64,000 bases of DNA from Cavia porcellus (GCF_034190915.1 NW_026947485.1:30145519-30209518), one strand, 5' to 3'; positions 10,566 through 22,249 are shown, counted from the stretch's first letter. Notes: generated from the letters alone by a model not told the origin. Program-made: numbers and translations.

Positions 10566-11300
10566 AATGTCTGTCAGGAGGATACTCAGACATTCAGCAT
10601 TTCCATCATCTGTCTGGCCCTCATCAGAAATTACAAGAATCTGTTTTAAAATGTAACATCCATCTGCTTAGATCATTCCTACAGAACAGGTCATTTCTGG
10701 GGGATACTATGTCCTCCTCAGAAGGGCTTACTTACGTATCTAATTTGGGATGAAGCATCTTCATTTCTAAAGTAAAGCAATTCTCTGCATGATCTTGCAC
10801 TTAGCAAGCTCTTTTCTGCTGGGCAGGAGGGAGGGGCACCACTCTCACTGTTCAGCTAGGAACAAGTGACTGCTGTGAATGTAGCACTGAAGGACGGGGT
10901 GCATGAGAGGCCTCTTTAGTGAAACACTGAATTAAAACAGGAGAGGGGACCTGATGAGATGGCAGAGGACTCTCCGTGTAAGTGGAGGCCTCAAATAGGT
11001 TTCGTTTATGCACACACACTGGCTCTAGGGCCTTTTGTTATGTACCCTGTCCATAAATGGCTATCACATCACAGCATTCTTGTCTGTGCTGTTTTGAATT
11101 TAGCCTTAAACTTCCTTAGTGCCATACTTTAGGTAGTCACTATAAACCAATGAAGATGACATACAAGCTGAAAGTTCATGCCATCTCTGATTTACCCATT
11201 TCTCTTCTCCATTATTCACTGATACCTCAGACTAGGCCCTTTGCCCATTCTCAAAGAAACAGGGAACAGCGATGGGCTTGACATTGACATACAACATGAG
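10566..11300. other. Unique DNA, no gene seen
   Basis: Only short frames without recognisable domains. No repeat core recognised. Confidence 0.45.
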
Positions 11301-11313
11301 AGCGAGATAGAGA

Positions 11314-11352
<39 letters not shown>
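11301..11352. repeat. (GA)n microsatellite
   Basis: An imperfect GA/GAAA start becomes a pure GA run to 11352. Confidence 0.95.
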
Positions 11353-11353
<1 letters not shown>

Positions 11354-11494
11354 ACTGAGAATGCTTAGGACCATAGCTGTCCCCCAAATAATGCAAGAAT
11401 ATTAAGTATATATTCAGATAACATCTAGTTATGGATGCAAATATAATGACTCATAACTGCTCAATCAAATGTATTTTTTAAAAAAATTTTTGGT

Positions 11495-11568
11495 GGGGCT
11501 GGGGATTTAGCTCAGCAGCATAAGTGCCTGCTTTGAAAGTGCATGGTGATGAATTTGATCCCCGGTAC

Positions 11569-11604
<36 letters not shown>
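11495..11604 (+). mobile_element. ID-type SINE with long poly(A)
   Basis: Core GGGGCTGGGGATTTAGCTCAG through GGTACC, then about 34 consecutive A residues (11571-11604). The long pure tail suggests limited decay. A 108-codon frame across the tail is only poly-Lys and is not a gene. Confidence 0.95.
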
Positions 11605-11607
<3 letters not shown>

Positions 11608-11650
11608 GCACTGAGGATCAAGCTCACAATCTTGCACTTCCCAGCCCCTC
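11605..11650 (-). mobile_element. Truncated ID-type SINE, minus strand, abutting the previous one
   Basis: TTGGCACTGAGGATCAAGCT...GCACTTCCCAGCCCC is the complement of a shortened, internally deleted ID core. It joins the poly(A) of the plus-strand copy directly, giving a head-to-tail inverted pair. Confidence 0.65.
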
Positions 11651-11758
11651 AAATTTATTTTTGGGCTACATGTGGTCACTCATATGCAGTAGCAGTCCAT
11701 AGACTGACACTGTTCAAAAATAGAGTAAATAGTACATTTTTCTTAAATGGCTCAATCC

Positions 11759-11847
11759 TGGCTAGGTATATAGCCCAGTGGCACAAGCACCTGCCTGGCA
11801 AGTGCAAGGTCCTGAGTTATATTCCCAGTACCAAACAAACAAACAAT
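11759..11847 (+). mobile_element. ID-type SINE, plus strand
   Basis: GGCTAGGTATATAGCCCAGTGG...CCTGCCTGGCAAGTGC...CCCAGTACC followed by an (AAAC)n tail. It is moderately diverged. Confidence 0.85.
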
Positions 11848-12161
11848 TAAATGGGTCAATGTATTTATATGATGAAACCACTTTTCAGGCAAAATTAGGT
11901 CTTAACATAGCTCATCCATTGACAAAAATATATGCACATGGGCATTTCAAGCTTAAAGATTTCAAGGTACATGAATCTGTAGCCTGATTTTTTTCCCCCT
12001 TTTGCTGCAGAAGTTCACTGCTTCCTGACTACAGTGTTAATAAAATTCATGGGAGGTCACTGTATTGGACTGCCTTCCTGCGCTAGGCCCCAGCAGACCT
12101 GACCAGAATGGAGTCACTCCTGCTGGATACCACATAATCCAATTGAAAAAGGAGAGTCCAA

Positions 12162-12254
12162 GGGCAGGGGATTTAGCTCAGTAGCTCAAGCACTTGCCTG
12201 GTAAGTGCAAGGTCATGAGTTTGATGCTTGGTACCAAAAAAAGGAAAAAAAAAG
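12162..12254 (+). mobile_element. ID-type SINE nested in LTR-like sequence
   Basis: ID core GGGCAGGGGATTTAGCTCAG...GGTACC with an A-rich tail. GAGTCCAA occurs at 12154-12161 and 12255-12262 as an 8-bp target duplication. Confidence 0.9.
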
Positions 12255-12260
12255 GAGTCC

Positions 12261-12262
<2 letters not shown>

Positions 12263-12307
<45 letters not shown>
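12263..12307. repeat. (CA)n microsatellite following the ID element
   Basis: About 22 CA units just after the ID target duplication. It could have grown from an A/C-rich tail or from the host target sequence. Confidence 0.95.
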
Positions 12308-12308
<1 letters not shown>

Positions 12309-12617
12309 AGTGATACCAACGGATCAGAAATGGTGTGCTTTACATAAGCTGGCATGAGAATGTCCCCTTTGCTTTTTATTCCTGGTGTTAATCTGTCCCG
12401 TGTCAGCCCTTCTCTATCTATAAAACCCATCTCCTGGGCTCCCTGCCTGGGAACATTATTCTGTTCTACATAGGGAGATGTTGCCCAATCCTAGAATTGC
12501 TAATAAAGCCAAATTTGCTTTACTTTTGCCTTAGGACAAGGGTTCACTTGTTTTCCAGGAAGCCTAGGCATTGGATGCAGTGGTGGCGCCTGGGACTTTC
12601 GTCCCAGAAGCCCTAGG

Positions 12618-12639
12618 AAAAAAAAAAAAAAAAAAAAGA
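12618..12639 (+). mobile_element. Poly(A)-only insertion with a 12-bp TSD
   Basis: AGAAGCCCTAGG lies at 12606-12617 and again at 12640-12651, separated only by 20 A residues plus GA. This is the footprint expected when target-primed reverse transcription copies only a poly(A) tail before second-strand completion. Confidence 0.7.
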
Positions 12640-12651
12640 AGAAGCCCTAGG

Positions 12652-14340
12652 CCTGGACAATTCCTGTACTCTCAATAAGCAACGGTGCTTTAAAGGGGGC
12701 TGTATGGTTTATATTCTTGACTGTAATCCATTAAAGCCATAATTACACTAATTAGGGATTTGGTATAATCAGGTTGGCCTGAAATGGGGGCCTGTACTCT
12801 GTGAAGAAAATCCTTGCTAAATAAACCAGCAGGATAAACAGGATTGTGGGAAATATGCGACTCTGGGAACCAGCTGATGCTAAGGATTAGTGCATGCCTT
12901 TGGCATGCAAATGAGGGCTCCTTGCTGAAAGCAGCAGAGGAGCTGCTGGCCCCCTCCAAGAAACACTTCATTAGGAGTTAAGAACAGAAGCAGGTCAATT
13001 TCAAACTATCCACAAACCTCCTTCAATAATGAGATCCTAGCAATTTGCTGTAGTAAGAGATGGGTTTCTGCTATGAAGGGAACTTTACTACGATTTTCAC
13101 TTACACCTCCCATTTAGTCGCCTGGGGGATTCTTCACAAAGTCTCTGACCCTCTGTTTCTTATTGTGAAACCAAAGCCACCCAGAGGAAAAAAAATCTAA
13201 TTCTTTCTCTTACTGGGAGTGGAAAGTCTGCTCGCAAATCTTTGGACCTAAGGAATTTTGCTCTGGTTAGACCTGCAACTAAACTTGTTTTCCATTCAAA
13301 AAGGGGAGAAAAATGTTAGGGCAGTTTCCCTCCATTCTCTGCATACCATGGAATGATAAGAGCCTCCAACCGTGACTGGTTTTAGAAGGAAATCTCTCAC
13401 CCACTCCTATAAATGGAGTTGGGAAGAGGCAGTAGTGAGAAAGGCATCAGCAACATAGTCTGAGATCAGCGAAACAGTCGGAGGTAAAAGTGAAAGTTAA
13501 AATTTTTAAAAAATGAAATGTATAAAAACTAAAACATCAGTAGCTTCCCTACCCCGTCTTATTTACAGTGGGGCTCACAGCACATGTCGTCTTAAAGGTA
13601 CAATGCAGGACTGGAGAAAGAGGAATTCTGCGGACTGCAATTGCAAACCGAATGCCAGCACTGCCCATTAAAACTGAGAAGAGACCAGGAATGCCACAAT
13701 CAAGCTCCCTTGCCTCATCCTGATTTGTGATTGGTGCAGGTGGTGTTTAAAAATCACACTGCTTAATTGCACAGCTGGCTTTGGCTTCATTTACGCAATG
13801 AACCACACTTCTCTGTGTCTACATCACTCCCTGGGAGAACATGAGAAGTTTGTGAGGAGGCATTATATGTCTTTTAGGATTCCCAGAAGCCATTCAGAGG
13901 GTAATTCACTGAATGGAACCCCAGTGTCTTTGAAAGAGTTAATTCACCTCCAAAGGGCTTAGAGAATCTGCCATTAGGCCTAATGGAACCAAAGGGAAAC
14001 CATGGAACAGGTTAGATGATTTCTTCTTTTCTTTTCTTTCCCTACCCCTCTTTCCCTTCTCTTCCCTGCCCTCCTCTTCTCCTCTCTTGGCCCTCTTTTG
14101 TACTTAACCTTTTCTAATGATGCAATGTGTTAAGGAAAAACTCCAAAACTAAAGGCTATACTTGTTGGACAAGTAGGAGTGAGGGGAGGGACTCCCCTAA
14201 GGCTTGACTTATTTCTGCTTTCTGCAGACAGAGCAAGGTGAGACCCAGGAGACCCCACCTGTGAATGGAGCGCTAGGTCTGGGTCAGAGCTCAGCTCAAA
14301 TCCACTCAAATTCCCTTGTGTTCAAATAAAGACATCACCG
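12652..14340. other. Unique DNA, no gene seen
   Basis: Repeat-poor. A pyrimidine-rich tract lies at about 14020-14100. A minus-strand 93-codon frame at 12690-12971 has no recognisable domain. Parts around 12880-13000 and 13700-13990 could be conserved noncoding DNA, but conservation cannot be judged from one genome. Confidence 0.45.
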
Positions 14341-14344
14341 TTGT

Positions 14345-14560
14345 CCTTTTTGTTTTGTTTTGGTTTCTTCAATACTGAGTACTGAAGCCAGAAGTGTTCT
14401 ACCACCTAGCTACATTCTCAGACTCTTTATTTTTCAATTGTGAAAAGGACTTTCACCATATTGTCCTAGTTGGCTTTGAACTTTAAATTTTCCTGTCTTG
14501 CCTGCTGGGTAGATGGGATCACAGGTGTGTGCCACTGTGCCAAGCTACTTTGGTCATCTT
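14345..14560 (-). mobile_element. B4-like composite SINE, minus strand
   Basis: The left end is an ID complement (AATACTGAGTACTGAAGCCAG...CACCTAGCTACATTCTCAG). It is joined to a 7SL-type complement (TTTCACCATATTGTCCTAG, GCTGGGTAGATGGGATCACA, GGTGTGTGCCACTGTGCC). Confidence 0.75.
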
Positions 14561-15359
14561 ATTTCAGACTTCCCCTTCTCTCCTTATGACTGAGCTTCAT
14601 GCCCTTGATCATTTTCAGTGAGGCAGGACACAGGGGAACAAAGGTGGTACCTGCAGGCAAGACCCACTCCTGCCCTACCATGTGCTAGCTACAATGTGCC
14701 TGTAATCAAAGGTGTAGCCTCCCCAGGTTTCTATGTTTTATGTACTTTATCCTGTAAAAGCATCTTTTGTTCTTTTAGAACTGGTAATAAGTAAGCAAAT
14801 AAATGAAAACCCCATTTACAGATAAAAGAGCCTGGTGGGCGAGTCTAAGGGAGGGCACAAAGAGTGCCAAAGCAGAAGGCGGAGGACTGCTAGAAACAGC
14901 TCAGCTCAAAAGAGAAGCCCACAGTGTGATTGGGTCAGGGCCCATGTGAGCACATCAGCCGTCTTCTGTCACACTGATGTCTGGGCAAATCCTGTGCACT
15001 ACTGTTGCCAGCCTGCATTTCGACTTTCTCACATCTTAAGCATGACTGCCGGAAAAGCAGCACTCATATCTTTGTAAGAAAGAAAATGCTGCCCAACAGC
15101 AAAGGAGATGCGGGGATTGTAGCCACATCTACCCTTCTATTTGCCTTCAGGTGTATGACTTCTTTAAAAATACAGGATAAGAATTAACTTTTATTTTCAT
15201 GGAGGGTCCTTTCAGAATCTTACACAGCTGTGCAAGGAAGGCGCCCCTGAAGTCATGCATGGAACCCCCCAGTCTTTCACAATACCTCCTCTAGCACACT
15301 AACAGAACCTTTTTTATTTGTGTCAGTAACCAGAGTGCCATTTACTTTTCATAAAGAAT
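14561..15359. other. Unique DNA, no gene seen
   Basis: Two short overlapping plus-strand frames (14835-15077 and 15005-15187) lack domains, exon borders or other coding evidence. Confidence 0.45.
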
Positions 15360-15439
15360 ATTCACTGGTGAAGAAATGAGGCCTGGCCCTTATGCAAGCT
15401 TGGACTGGGCCATGGTAACCAATAAGATGGGGATGGTCA

Positions 15440-16140
15440 GCCACGTTAGCTACAAACTGCCATTAAGAGTTTACTATCAGGATGCTTTCTTCAAGCAGGT
15501 CCTATTAAAAAATAATCACCATCTGCTGGACTCCCTTTTTATTAAACTGGTCATTAATTACTGGTAACAACTAATTTCATCTGGATTTTATTGAGTAATT
15601 ATAACATAAACAGAGGAGGATATCAAACTTCTTGCCTTGCTGAAGGGAGGAATTCTTTATAATGCTATGTTTCAAAAGGGGGCTGTAATAAACCACCCAA
15701 TTCTATTTAATATAGTAATTATAATTCTCAAAATTCATCCTTCCTGTGGTTAACGAGTATCTTCTTTCAGCTTAGCTCAGCCTGACTTCAGCTTGGGTCA
15801 TTAAATAGCAAACGAGTCTTTGCCAGTGGTAACAATAGATCTTTCATGGGTTATTGCCTAATTAATTGAGGAGCATAATTTGATCACTACTGTTTCCTTA
15901 AAAATTTCATATTCCTGGTATATAACAATATGATATTGTTGCATAGTGATTAAAAATGGAGCGAGTTTCAATGTTTTGATTAGAACAGGTTTATTATCCT
16001 CGATAAGGTGAAGTACAAAGTTTTACTATGATTTTCAACTACAACATTTAGGTTAAAACATTTGAAACAAGCTGTTAATTTAATAACATGCATGTCCAAA
16101 ACAAATCATAACTCATTTCTTTTTATTGCAAAAGTAATTG
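15440..16140. other. Repeat-free AT-rich block, candidate conserved noncoding element
   Basis: About 700 bp without any recognised transposable element, dense in homeodomain-type TAATTA/ATTAAT cores (for example near 15550, 15710 and 15860) and with GC islets between. It looks like developmental enhancer DNA, but that is inference without alignment. Confidence 0.3.
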
Positions 16141-16705
16141 AGTAATGAATAATGAAAATCATCCCACTGAAGAAGGGCAGTAAATATGTTGACTTTATTA
16201 TTAATACTCAATTTTGGTTAATAAGGCAGCTATTAAATTCAAAACATGATGGGGCTGATTTATATACTTATTCAAGATATTATCTACTAAATACTAAGGT
16301 TCTTACAAGAGAAGGTTTGATTCTAAAATATTAACTAGAATTCAACTAAAATTTCAGGTTGCAATGAGAAATATTTGACCTTAAACCTCTTATCTCTGTA
16401 CCTCACAGATTCCTTAAACAGTTTAAATTATATGTATGTACACTCCCACGTATGTGCATGTGTGGGAGGGCCCCTAAAAGAGTCTTACACCAAATCACTT
16501 TGCATTGCAGTGAAATAGAATTCTCTGAGACTCAGTATGAGTTTGCTCATTTTACACTCTATCCAAAAGGAGCTCAAAATAAATAAAATACCAAAAGGAA
16601 ATTGCCAAATGGACAATACCAAAATGTCTGCAGCCCAAGTCTCTAGACACATTTTAGTGATGGGTCAGAGAAAGGAACAACTATAACAACAACAACAAAA
16701 TTCAA

Positions 16706-16815
16706 GCCAGGTGTGATGGTGTACACCTGTAATCTCAGCACTCGGGAAATTAAGACAGGAGGGACATTGTGAGTTGGAGGCTAGCCTGGGCTACATAGTG
16801 AGTTCCTGCCCACCC
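16706..16815 (+). mobile_element. 7SL-derived (B1-type) SINE
   Basis: GCCAGGTGTGATGGTGTACA, CCTGTAATCTCAGCACTCGG, GAGGCTAGCCTGGGCTACAT are clear B1 landmarks. An (AAC)n stretch precedes it at about 16684-16699. Confidence 0.92.
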
Positions 16816-18451
16816 GCTTACCACCAAATGAAGCCTTGAAATACATTAATAACAACAACTACGAAACTCTCTGAGTGTGAGCCTTTGGGTGCAAGATTTT
16901 CATTACCAGATCAACACAACTTTGTTAAATGTAAGTTTTTAAAAATCTCCGTATTTACTATATATTGCTGATTGATTGGATTTGTGACCAGCAGCACTAT
17001 GACTCATGTCTAGAGGAAGGTGATCTAACAATCCTCGTATTTCTTCAGAAGGCACATCATGGACTTCTCTTGGTTAGGGACACTAGCCAGCACTTTAGGA
17101 CAATGGTTGGGGCCTTTTAAAGCAATGAAAAGAAAGTATAAAGAGTGACACTAACTAGACTGCAGAAAGGATGCTTGGTAGTAGACAGCTGAGAGAAGAA
17201 GGCAAAACATCATCTTTGATTCTGGTTGGAGGCTCTTCATATTTTAGTGAATGATCCTGTAAACTGTGAGTACAGATTCTAGAGTTACAAATAAAATTTT
17301 GGCATGAAGTTACGTTTGCCAATAACTAATCCATAAATGAGAACTGATTGTGATTTATACTGTAGGTTCTTATTACTCATATGCCTATGTATCATTACAG
17401 TTGCTTGTCCAACTTTTTCTCGCCGAGAGACAATCTCATTCTATTATAGGTTGTTCATATAATGGTGAGGGCCAGAGCATACATTAGTTAATTAATTAAT
17501 TAATTTCTGGACATCACTGACTTCAAGAAGAATTTTAAGAGTAGTAGAAGCTCCTAGGTATAGATATATTTTGGGGGGACATTTCAAGTTTTTGATAAAT
17601 ATTTTCTTATTTGCATATTTCAGAAAGGGTTTCATTTAATTAAAGGTCATTAAGCAATAACCTCAGTTTGCCTCATCCTCCCATAGCTCCAACTCTACAA
17701 GAAAATTTGTGATATAAAGTATTTTCTTGCCTGTTATCTTCCTGGTAAGGATATTTATAACCCAATCTTACAAATGATGTGTAAAACTTCTATTGGGGAA
17801 AGTTGTAATCCTACTGCAATTATTTAGTGGCTACATTAGGAGCTGGGTTAAAGATCGTAAACTGGTGACCTAGATTACTGATCCAAGAATGAAAAACCTG
17901 AATCTCATGTGAAAATCCAGACTTCCAGGTTCTCTGGGAAAATGAGCAGCTTCAGTATCACCAAACCCAAATTCTTACACAGCAACAAAGAACTTGAAAG
18001 CAGGGAAGGAACCTGTGTCCCATAAAAAGACCACAGTTCCTCAAGTTCACTCCTTATTTTCCAGTAGTCCCCAACCCTACTCATTTATGTCTTCTGCCCA
18101 ATGCTAAGGCGAGAACTAGCAAGGGGCTGTTACGTGTCCTTTGCAGACGTATGATGTATTTTGAGACAACAGTGAGAGTATTTCCATGTGGGAAGCTCAA
18201 AGAGGGATCACAATTGTACACTCTCGGTTTGCCAAACATTACATAGAGCAACATGCCAACCACTGATGCTGTTCTGCAAGTATTTCTGGCTGTACATTTT
18301 GGGCACAAAATGCACCAGGAATATACCTCTTTGTTCCCCTTGAGGTTAGACACGATATATGACTTGATTTGGCCATATGCATAGCAATGCTGATTCAGAG
18401 TGGTACTTGTTACAATATAGTGATGATGCCACATGTACTAAAATCATGTAT
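16816..18451. other. Unique AT-rich DNA
   Basis: A short (TTAA)n-type run lies near 17487-17504. A 117-codon minus-strand frame at 18081-18434 is the longest open frame, but it has no domain I recognise and no splice context, so it is not called. Confidence 0.45.
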
Positions 18452-18580
18452 TGTAGTGCACATCCATATTCCCAGCACTCTGCAAGTTCGAGTTCTGCCT
18501 AGGCAATTTAGTGAGACCCCCATCTAGAAATAAAAAGGGTTGGGTATAGCTCAGTGTGAAGGTCCTGGGTTTCTAGTTAT
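18452..18580 (+). mobile_element. B4-like composite SINE
   Basis: A 7SL-type part (GTAGTGCACATCCATATTCC, CCAGCACTCTGCAAGTTCGA) is joined to a short ID-like part (GGGTTGGGTATAGCTCAG). Confidence 0.65.
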
Positions 18581-19129
18581 CTTCTTCGCCATTAGAATAT
18601 ATATCAAGACAAAGCTGACAGAGTTCTTGAGTAACAACAGTAAGGGTAATCTTAACCAGCCATAGTGGGCATCAAGAGAGAGCAAAACAAATTCTTGTTG
18701 CATTTACTTAGATTTGGAGATTATTGGTTACTACTATATAATCAAACCCACCCTAATATAAAGAATATACAATTTTTATATTGAAATTTAATTAATTTTT
18801 TCTATTTTTTTTCTCCTCTCCTTCCTTTTTAGCTCAGATGCCCTTAAAAATATCCTAACGATCTTTCAAACTCTGGATTGTTATATCTTCATCATCACTC
18901 TGACCAGTATTTATCTGTGTCTGAACACTAATTCCAAAATAAGAAAATCACAAGCTTCAGCATTGGTTATTTTACTGTTGCTCACATAAATTTATATCAT
19001 TTCATCAGTTAGCTCAAAATACTTGTAGAGCAAAGATCATCTTGCAGGCATCTTTGTACCATCTTCAGCAAAGGAGAAAAAGTAGCAGTTTCCAGACAGC
19101 ATCTACAGATGCTGTCTACAGACTTGGGA

Positions 19130-19430
19130 CCGTTAGTCGATGTCAGTGTGATTGGCTTGACTGAGGCCGAGGAGATTCACAAAGTACAAGCCAGGTGTGC
19201 CAAGGAGAGGATGAGGTTGGGGACCATGTCAGGTCTCTAGCTCCTTTCTCTTTGCCTCTCCTCTGTTTCCTGGCTTCCAAGAAGTGCACAGCTTTGCTCT
19301 ATCATGCTTTTCCACCATTTTTGCCTTGGTAATCATGGACTGAAAACATGAGCTTAACTAAATCTCTTCTCTTTAAGTTATATATGTTAGGTATTTTGTC
19401 CCAGAAACAGAAAGGTGACGGATACAAGAG
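19130..19430 (+). mobile_element. LTR-like repeat related to the one at 3906
   Basis: Shares the ordered landmarks of 3906-4228: a GTGTGATTGGCTTGACTGAG start, GGGGACCATGTC, a CTTT/CTCC-rich middle, a GGACTGAAAACATGAGCTTA segment and a GTTAGGTATTTTGTCCCAG end. It is more diverged and the borders are unclear. Confidence 0.5.
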
Positions 19431-21764
19431 CTGCTAATATTTTGTAGTATTTGAATTTCTCCATGTATGTACACAGCCAGGCAGCAATTGAGCACATATT
19501 GCCTGCAAAGAGCTATAGTAGAAACTGGAAAGCAGAGTTGAAACCAGTCATTTTCTGTAATTGTGGCAATTTTTACCACTAGGCAAATTTTCACAATTTT
19601 GAACAATTTGACAGGTCTGTTTACTGTAACTTTTCAAAATGAATCAAGGAGTGAAAGGAAAAATAGTGGCAATAACTTAGGGGGAAAAGTCAATGAATGA
19701 GATTTAAAGTGAAATTTGGTGTGCTTATATTAAACTGCTGCTAGATGTTAAAAAGAAATGCTTACGCCTGTTCTGAATTTTATTAACATCAATAATCTGA
19801 ACATGGATTTTGTGAAGTCATTTGGCTCAGCCTTCTGTCTTTACACTTTTCTTCTCAATCACAGAAGTATTGTTCTTAAAAGTAGAAGAGGTGACTGAAG
19901 ATTCCTGCTTAGCAAGCAACAGAGCAGCACTGAGACACGGTCCTAGTAAAGGGCAACTTTAAATGCTTAACCCATGTAGGTGGCCCATCTCAACAGCCCA
20001 GATTATACAATTATATTTTGTAAAATTAGGACTATTGAGTTCTCATGAGAGAAAAATTTTGGAGCTGGCCTCAAGTTGTAAATAGCAACTAAAATGGAAA
20101 AACTGGGGGAGGTAGTCCCAGTAAGGAATAAAGACCTTCAGTCACCCATGCTCGGAGCTGTGAAGCAAACTTTTTTTTTTAAAGCTATCATTTAAATTTT
20201 CAAAGACAAGTGGAATTGTAGCACATGAATGTTATAAAGAATTACAGCAGCATATTTTGCTGTGAAAATATAGTTATTAGCACTAGAGATAACAGAAAAG
20301 CACGAGGATGCATTCTGTGATGACAAGACAACTCCAGGAAACACAGCAATAAGTTAAGTATGCCAGATGTGCTGCAAAGCACACAACAGGCTTGAGTTAC
20401 GGTTACAAAAGGAAAGAGGGGCTCAGCTGTGTGCTGGCGTGCTCTTGAGGACTATCTACAGCCAAGAGCAGTCCCATTTTATCTGGGATGCCTATTAAGT
20501 AATTAATTACCAATCATTTCAAGTACTATCAAGTGGGAAAAGAATGCTTCTCAAAGTACTGTTAAGTACATGATCTGTAGAAGAAAATTATTATAAATGA
20601 CTGTAGTGGTTTTCCTGTGTGCATGTTGCAGAAACTTCTTCCTCGGACTCCTCTTTGACTGCTACACTTAAAACCCAAGCCAAGGGACTATCTCACAGGG
20701 GTGACTCCCTCGAGAGAAACACTTTTGGTACTGGAGGAACTACAAAAAGCCCCAGCCCCACCAGATTAGCCCATTATTGTAAATCATACCCAACAATAAA
20801 GAGGTGACAGTGATGTTTTAGTACACCAAGTCCTTAGTTGTTTTCCAAAACTTCAGCCTCGTTTGGCAACTGATGTCTCTTGGGGAGCAACATTGCCTTT
20901 GTCGTTAAAACTTCATCAAGTAATTATTTTATAATTGTTAACATAAATAACCACAGTAAATAAGTACAGAGTGATGGATTTGTTCTTGATATCTCGAGGG
21001 AGTCTTTATTTAGCTTTGATATCTAAAATCAGACCAATATTTGTATGGCTAACTGCAGATTCACTATTTCCTTAGGCATGTTTTAATTTGCTTTAGGTTT
21101 AGCACATTCCATAACAAAACTATATGAGAAGGTCAGCTTCAAACCTAAGGTCTCACATAAACAGCTAAGTCCAAATAAGGATGTGTCACATGGCATGTCA
21201 AAGATTTTTCTGCTTCTCTTTTTACTGATACCAGAAAAAACTCTTCTCATGAAACAGAAATTTAAATTCGGCTAAGGCAGGGAAAAAACGAGGGAACCTG
21301 TCAATAAATGTGAAGGCACCCCCTCCTGGTAGCACAGGCCAAATTTTTCACTGAATGTTTCCTCTTTTCCCTTCCACCAGCAACAGACTGAGATACTCCC
21401 TGCTAGAATAAATTACCAGAATGTAGCGATTGAAGGAAAAATATATGGTGTAATATAGTGAGGTCTAAATAACTGTAGGTGAAAAAAGGGGCATAAATGA
21501 CCATTTTAATTAATTTCCTAATGTAAAACACAGCTGTAGTAATGTTGGCAAGTCTCACCTGTCCCATTTTAAATTTGTGACATGAAATCATGCCACTTAA
21601 TTAAGTTGTAATGCACAAAAATATTTTATTTACTTTTTATAGAACATCAGTATTTAAAGCTTTCTATTTATGTGTGTAAACGGTTTGTAAATTACTTGAA
21701 ATACTAAAAAAAAACCTGACTACTACTAATCGGCAGTTACAAGTACCAGTTTCAGTTTCAATAA
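19431..21764. other. Unique AT-rich DNA
   Basis: No gene or complete repeat recognised. Several short frames lack domains. This is the left flank of the half-LINE insertion. Confidence 0.45.
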
Positions 21765-21777
21765 TGAAATGCCTTTT
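21765..21777. repeat. Target-site duplication, left copy
   Basis: TGAAATGCCTTTT, identical to 24920-24932. On the plus strand the inferred first nick is TTTT/CA, close to the TTTT/AA preference of the L1 endonuclease. Confidence 0.95.
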
Positions 21778-21798
21778 TTTTTTTTTTTTTTTTTTTTT

Positions 21799-22155
21799 AA
21801 TTTTTATTTAAGGAGAAAAGAAAAGAAAAAAAAAAAAAACAGTGAAGGGTACAAGTTATACAGATTTACAGAAGAAAAAAATGCGCAGTAGGAAATCACT
21901 AGTTAATAGATTACATATTGCCATCTTAGAAATAATTGTTCAAGTCACAGAATTAAAGTTTGTAGAGTGGACATTCCAGCAATGATACTGCAAACAGTTC
22001 TGTTCAATGATCCATTAGAACTCTGTGATATCATTTTCTGTCTTATACATTTAAATATACATGCAGTTATATAGTTTAGAGCATTTTCTTTTCCTCTCTT
22101 TTGTACAGTGACTATTACACATTTTGGATTTCATTGCTCCCACTGTTCTTATTGC
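21799..22155 (-). other. Distal 3' UTR segment of copy A, absent from copies B and C
   Basis: About 355 bp between the unit-repeat region and the poly(A). Copy C ends with its poly(A) at the place corresponding to about 22155, where copy A keeps a short A-rich stretch (sense CCAAAAAAGC). This could be a 3' transduction of flanking DNA or a subfamily-specific 3' end. A sense-strand polypyrimidine tract (complement of 21812-21840) precedes the polyadenylation signal. Confidence 0.45.
21803..21808 (-). terminator. AATAAA polyadenylation signal of half-LINE copy A
   Basis: The complement of TTTATT lies immediately upstream of the poly(A), as in other L1-lineage elements. Confidence 0.7.
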
Positions 22156-22249
22156 TTTTTTGGAAGAGAGTAAAACCAAATGTGACATAACAGAACAGAA
22201 TCGGTCAAGTCAAAAGGGTGGATATAATAGATAATATAAAAACATAATA

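Larger units (their letters stand above)
12045..12600 (+). mobile_element. Probable endogenous-retrovirus LTR-like sequence, interrupted
   Basis: After removal of the nested ID and CA run, the block reads like an LTR: a GGAGTCACTCCTGC-type 5' part, a TATAAAACCC box at about 12419, an AATAAA polyadenylation signal at about 12501, and a following segment near 12580-12600 with a GGTGGCGCCTGGGACTTT stretch resembling a primer-binding region. No retroviral coding sequence follows. Both borders are uncertain and no TSD was found. Confidence 0.4.

Noticed and set aside
11524..11850. 108-codon frame with a Lys run
   Set aside because: Spans an ID poly(A) tail and a second ID; no coding signal.
12173..12430. 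85-codon minus frame with Val-Cys repeats
   Set aside because: Reads through the CA microsatellite and an ID element.
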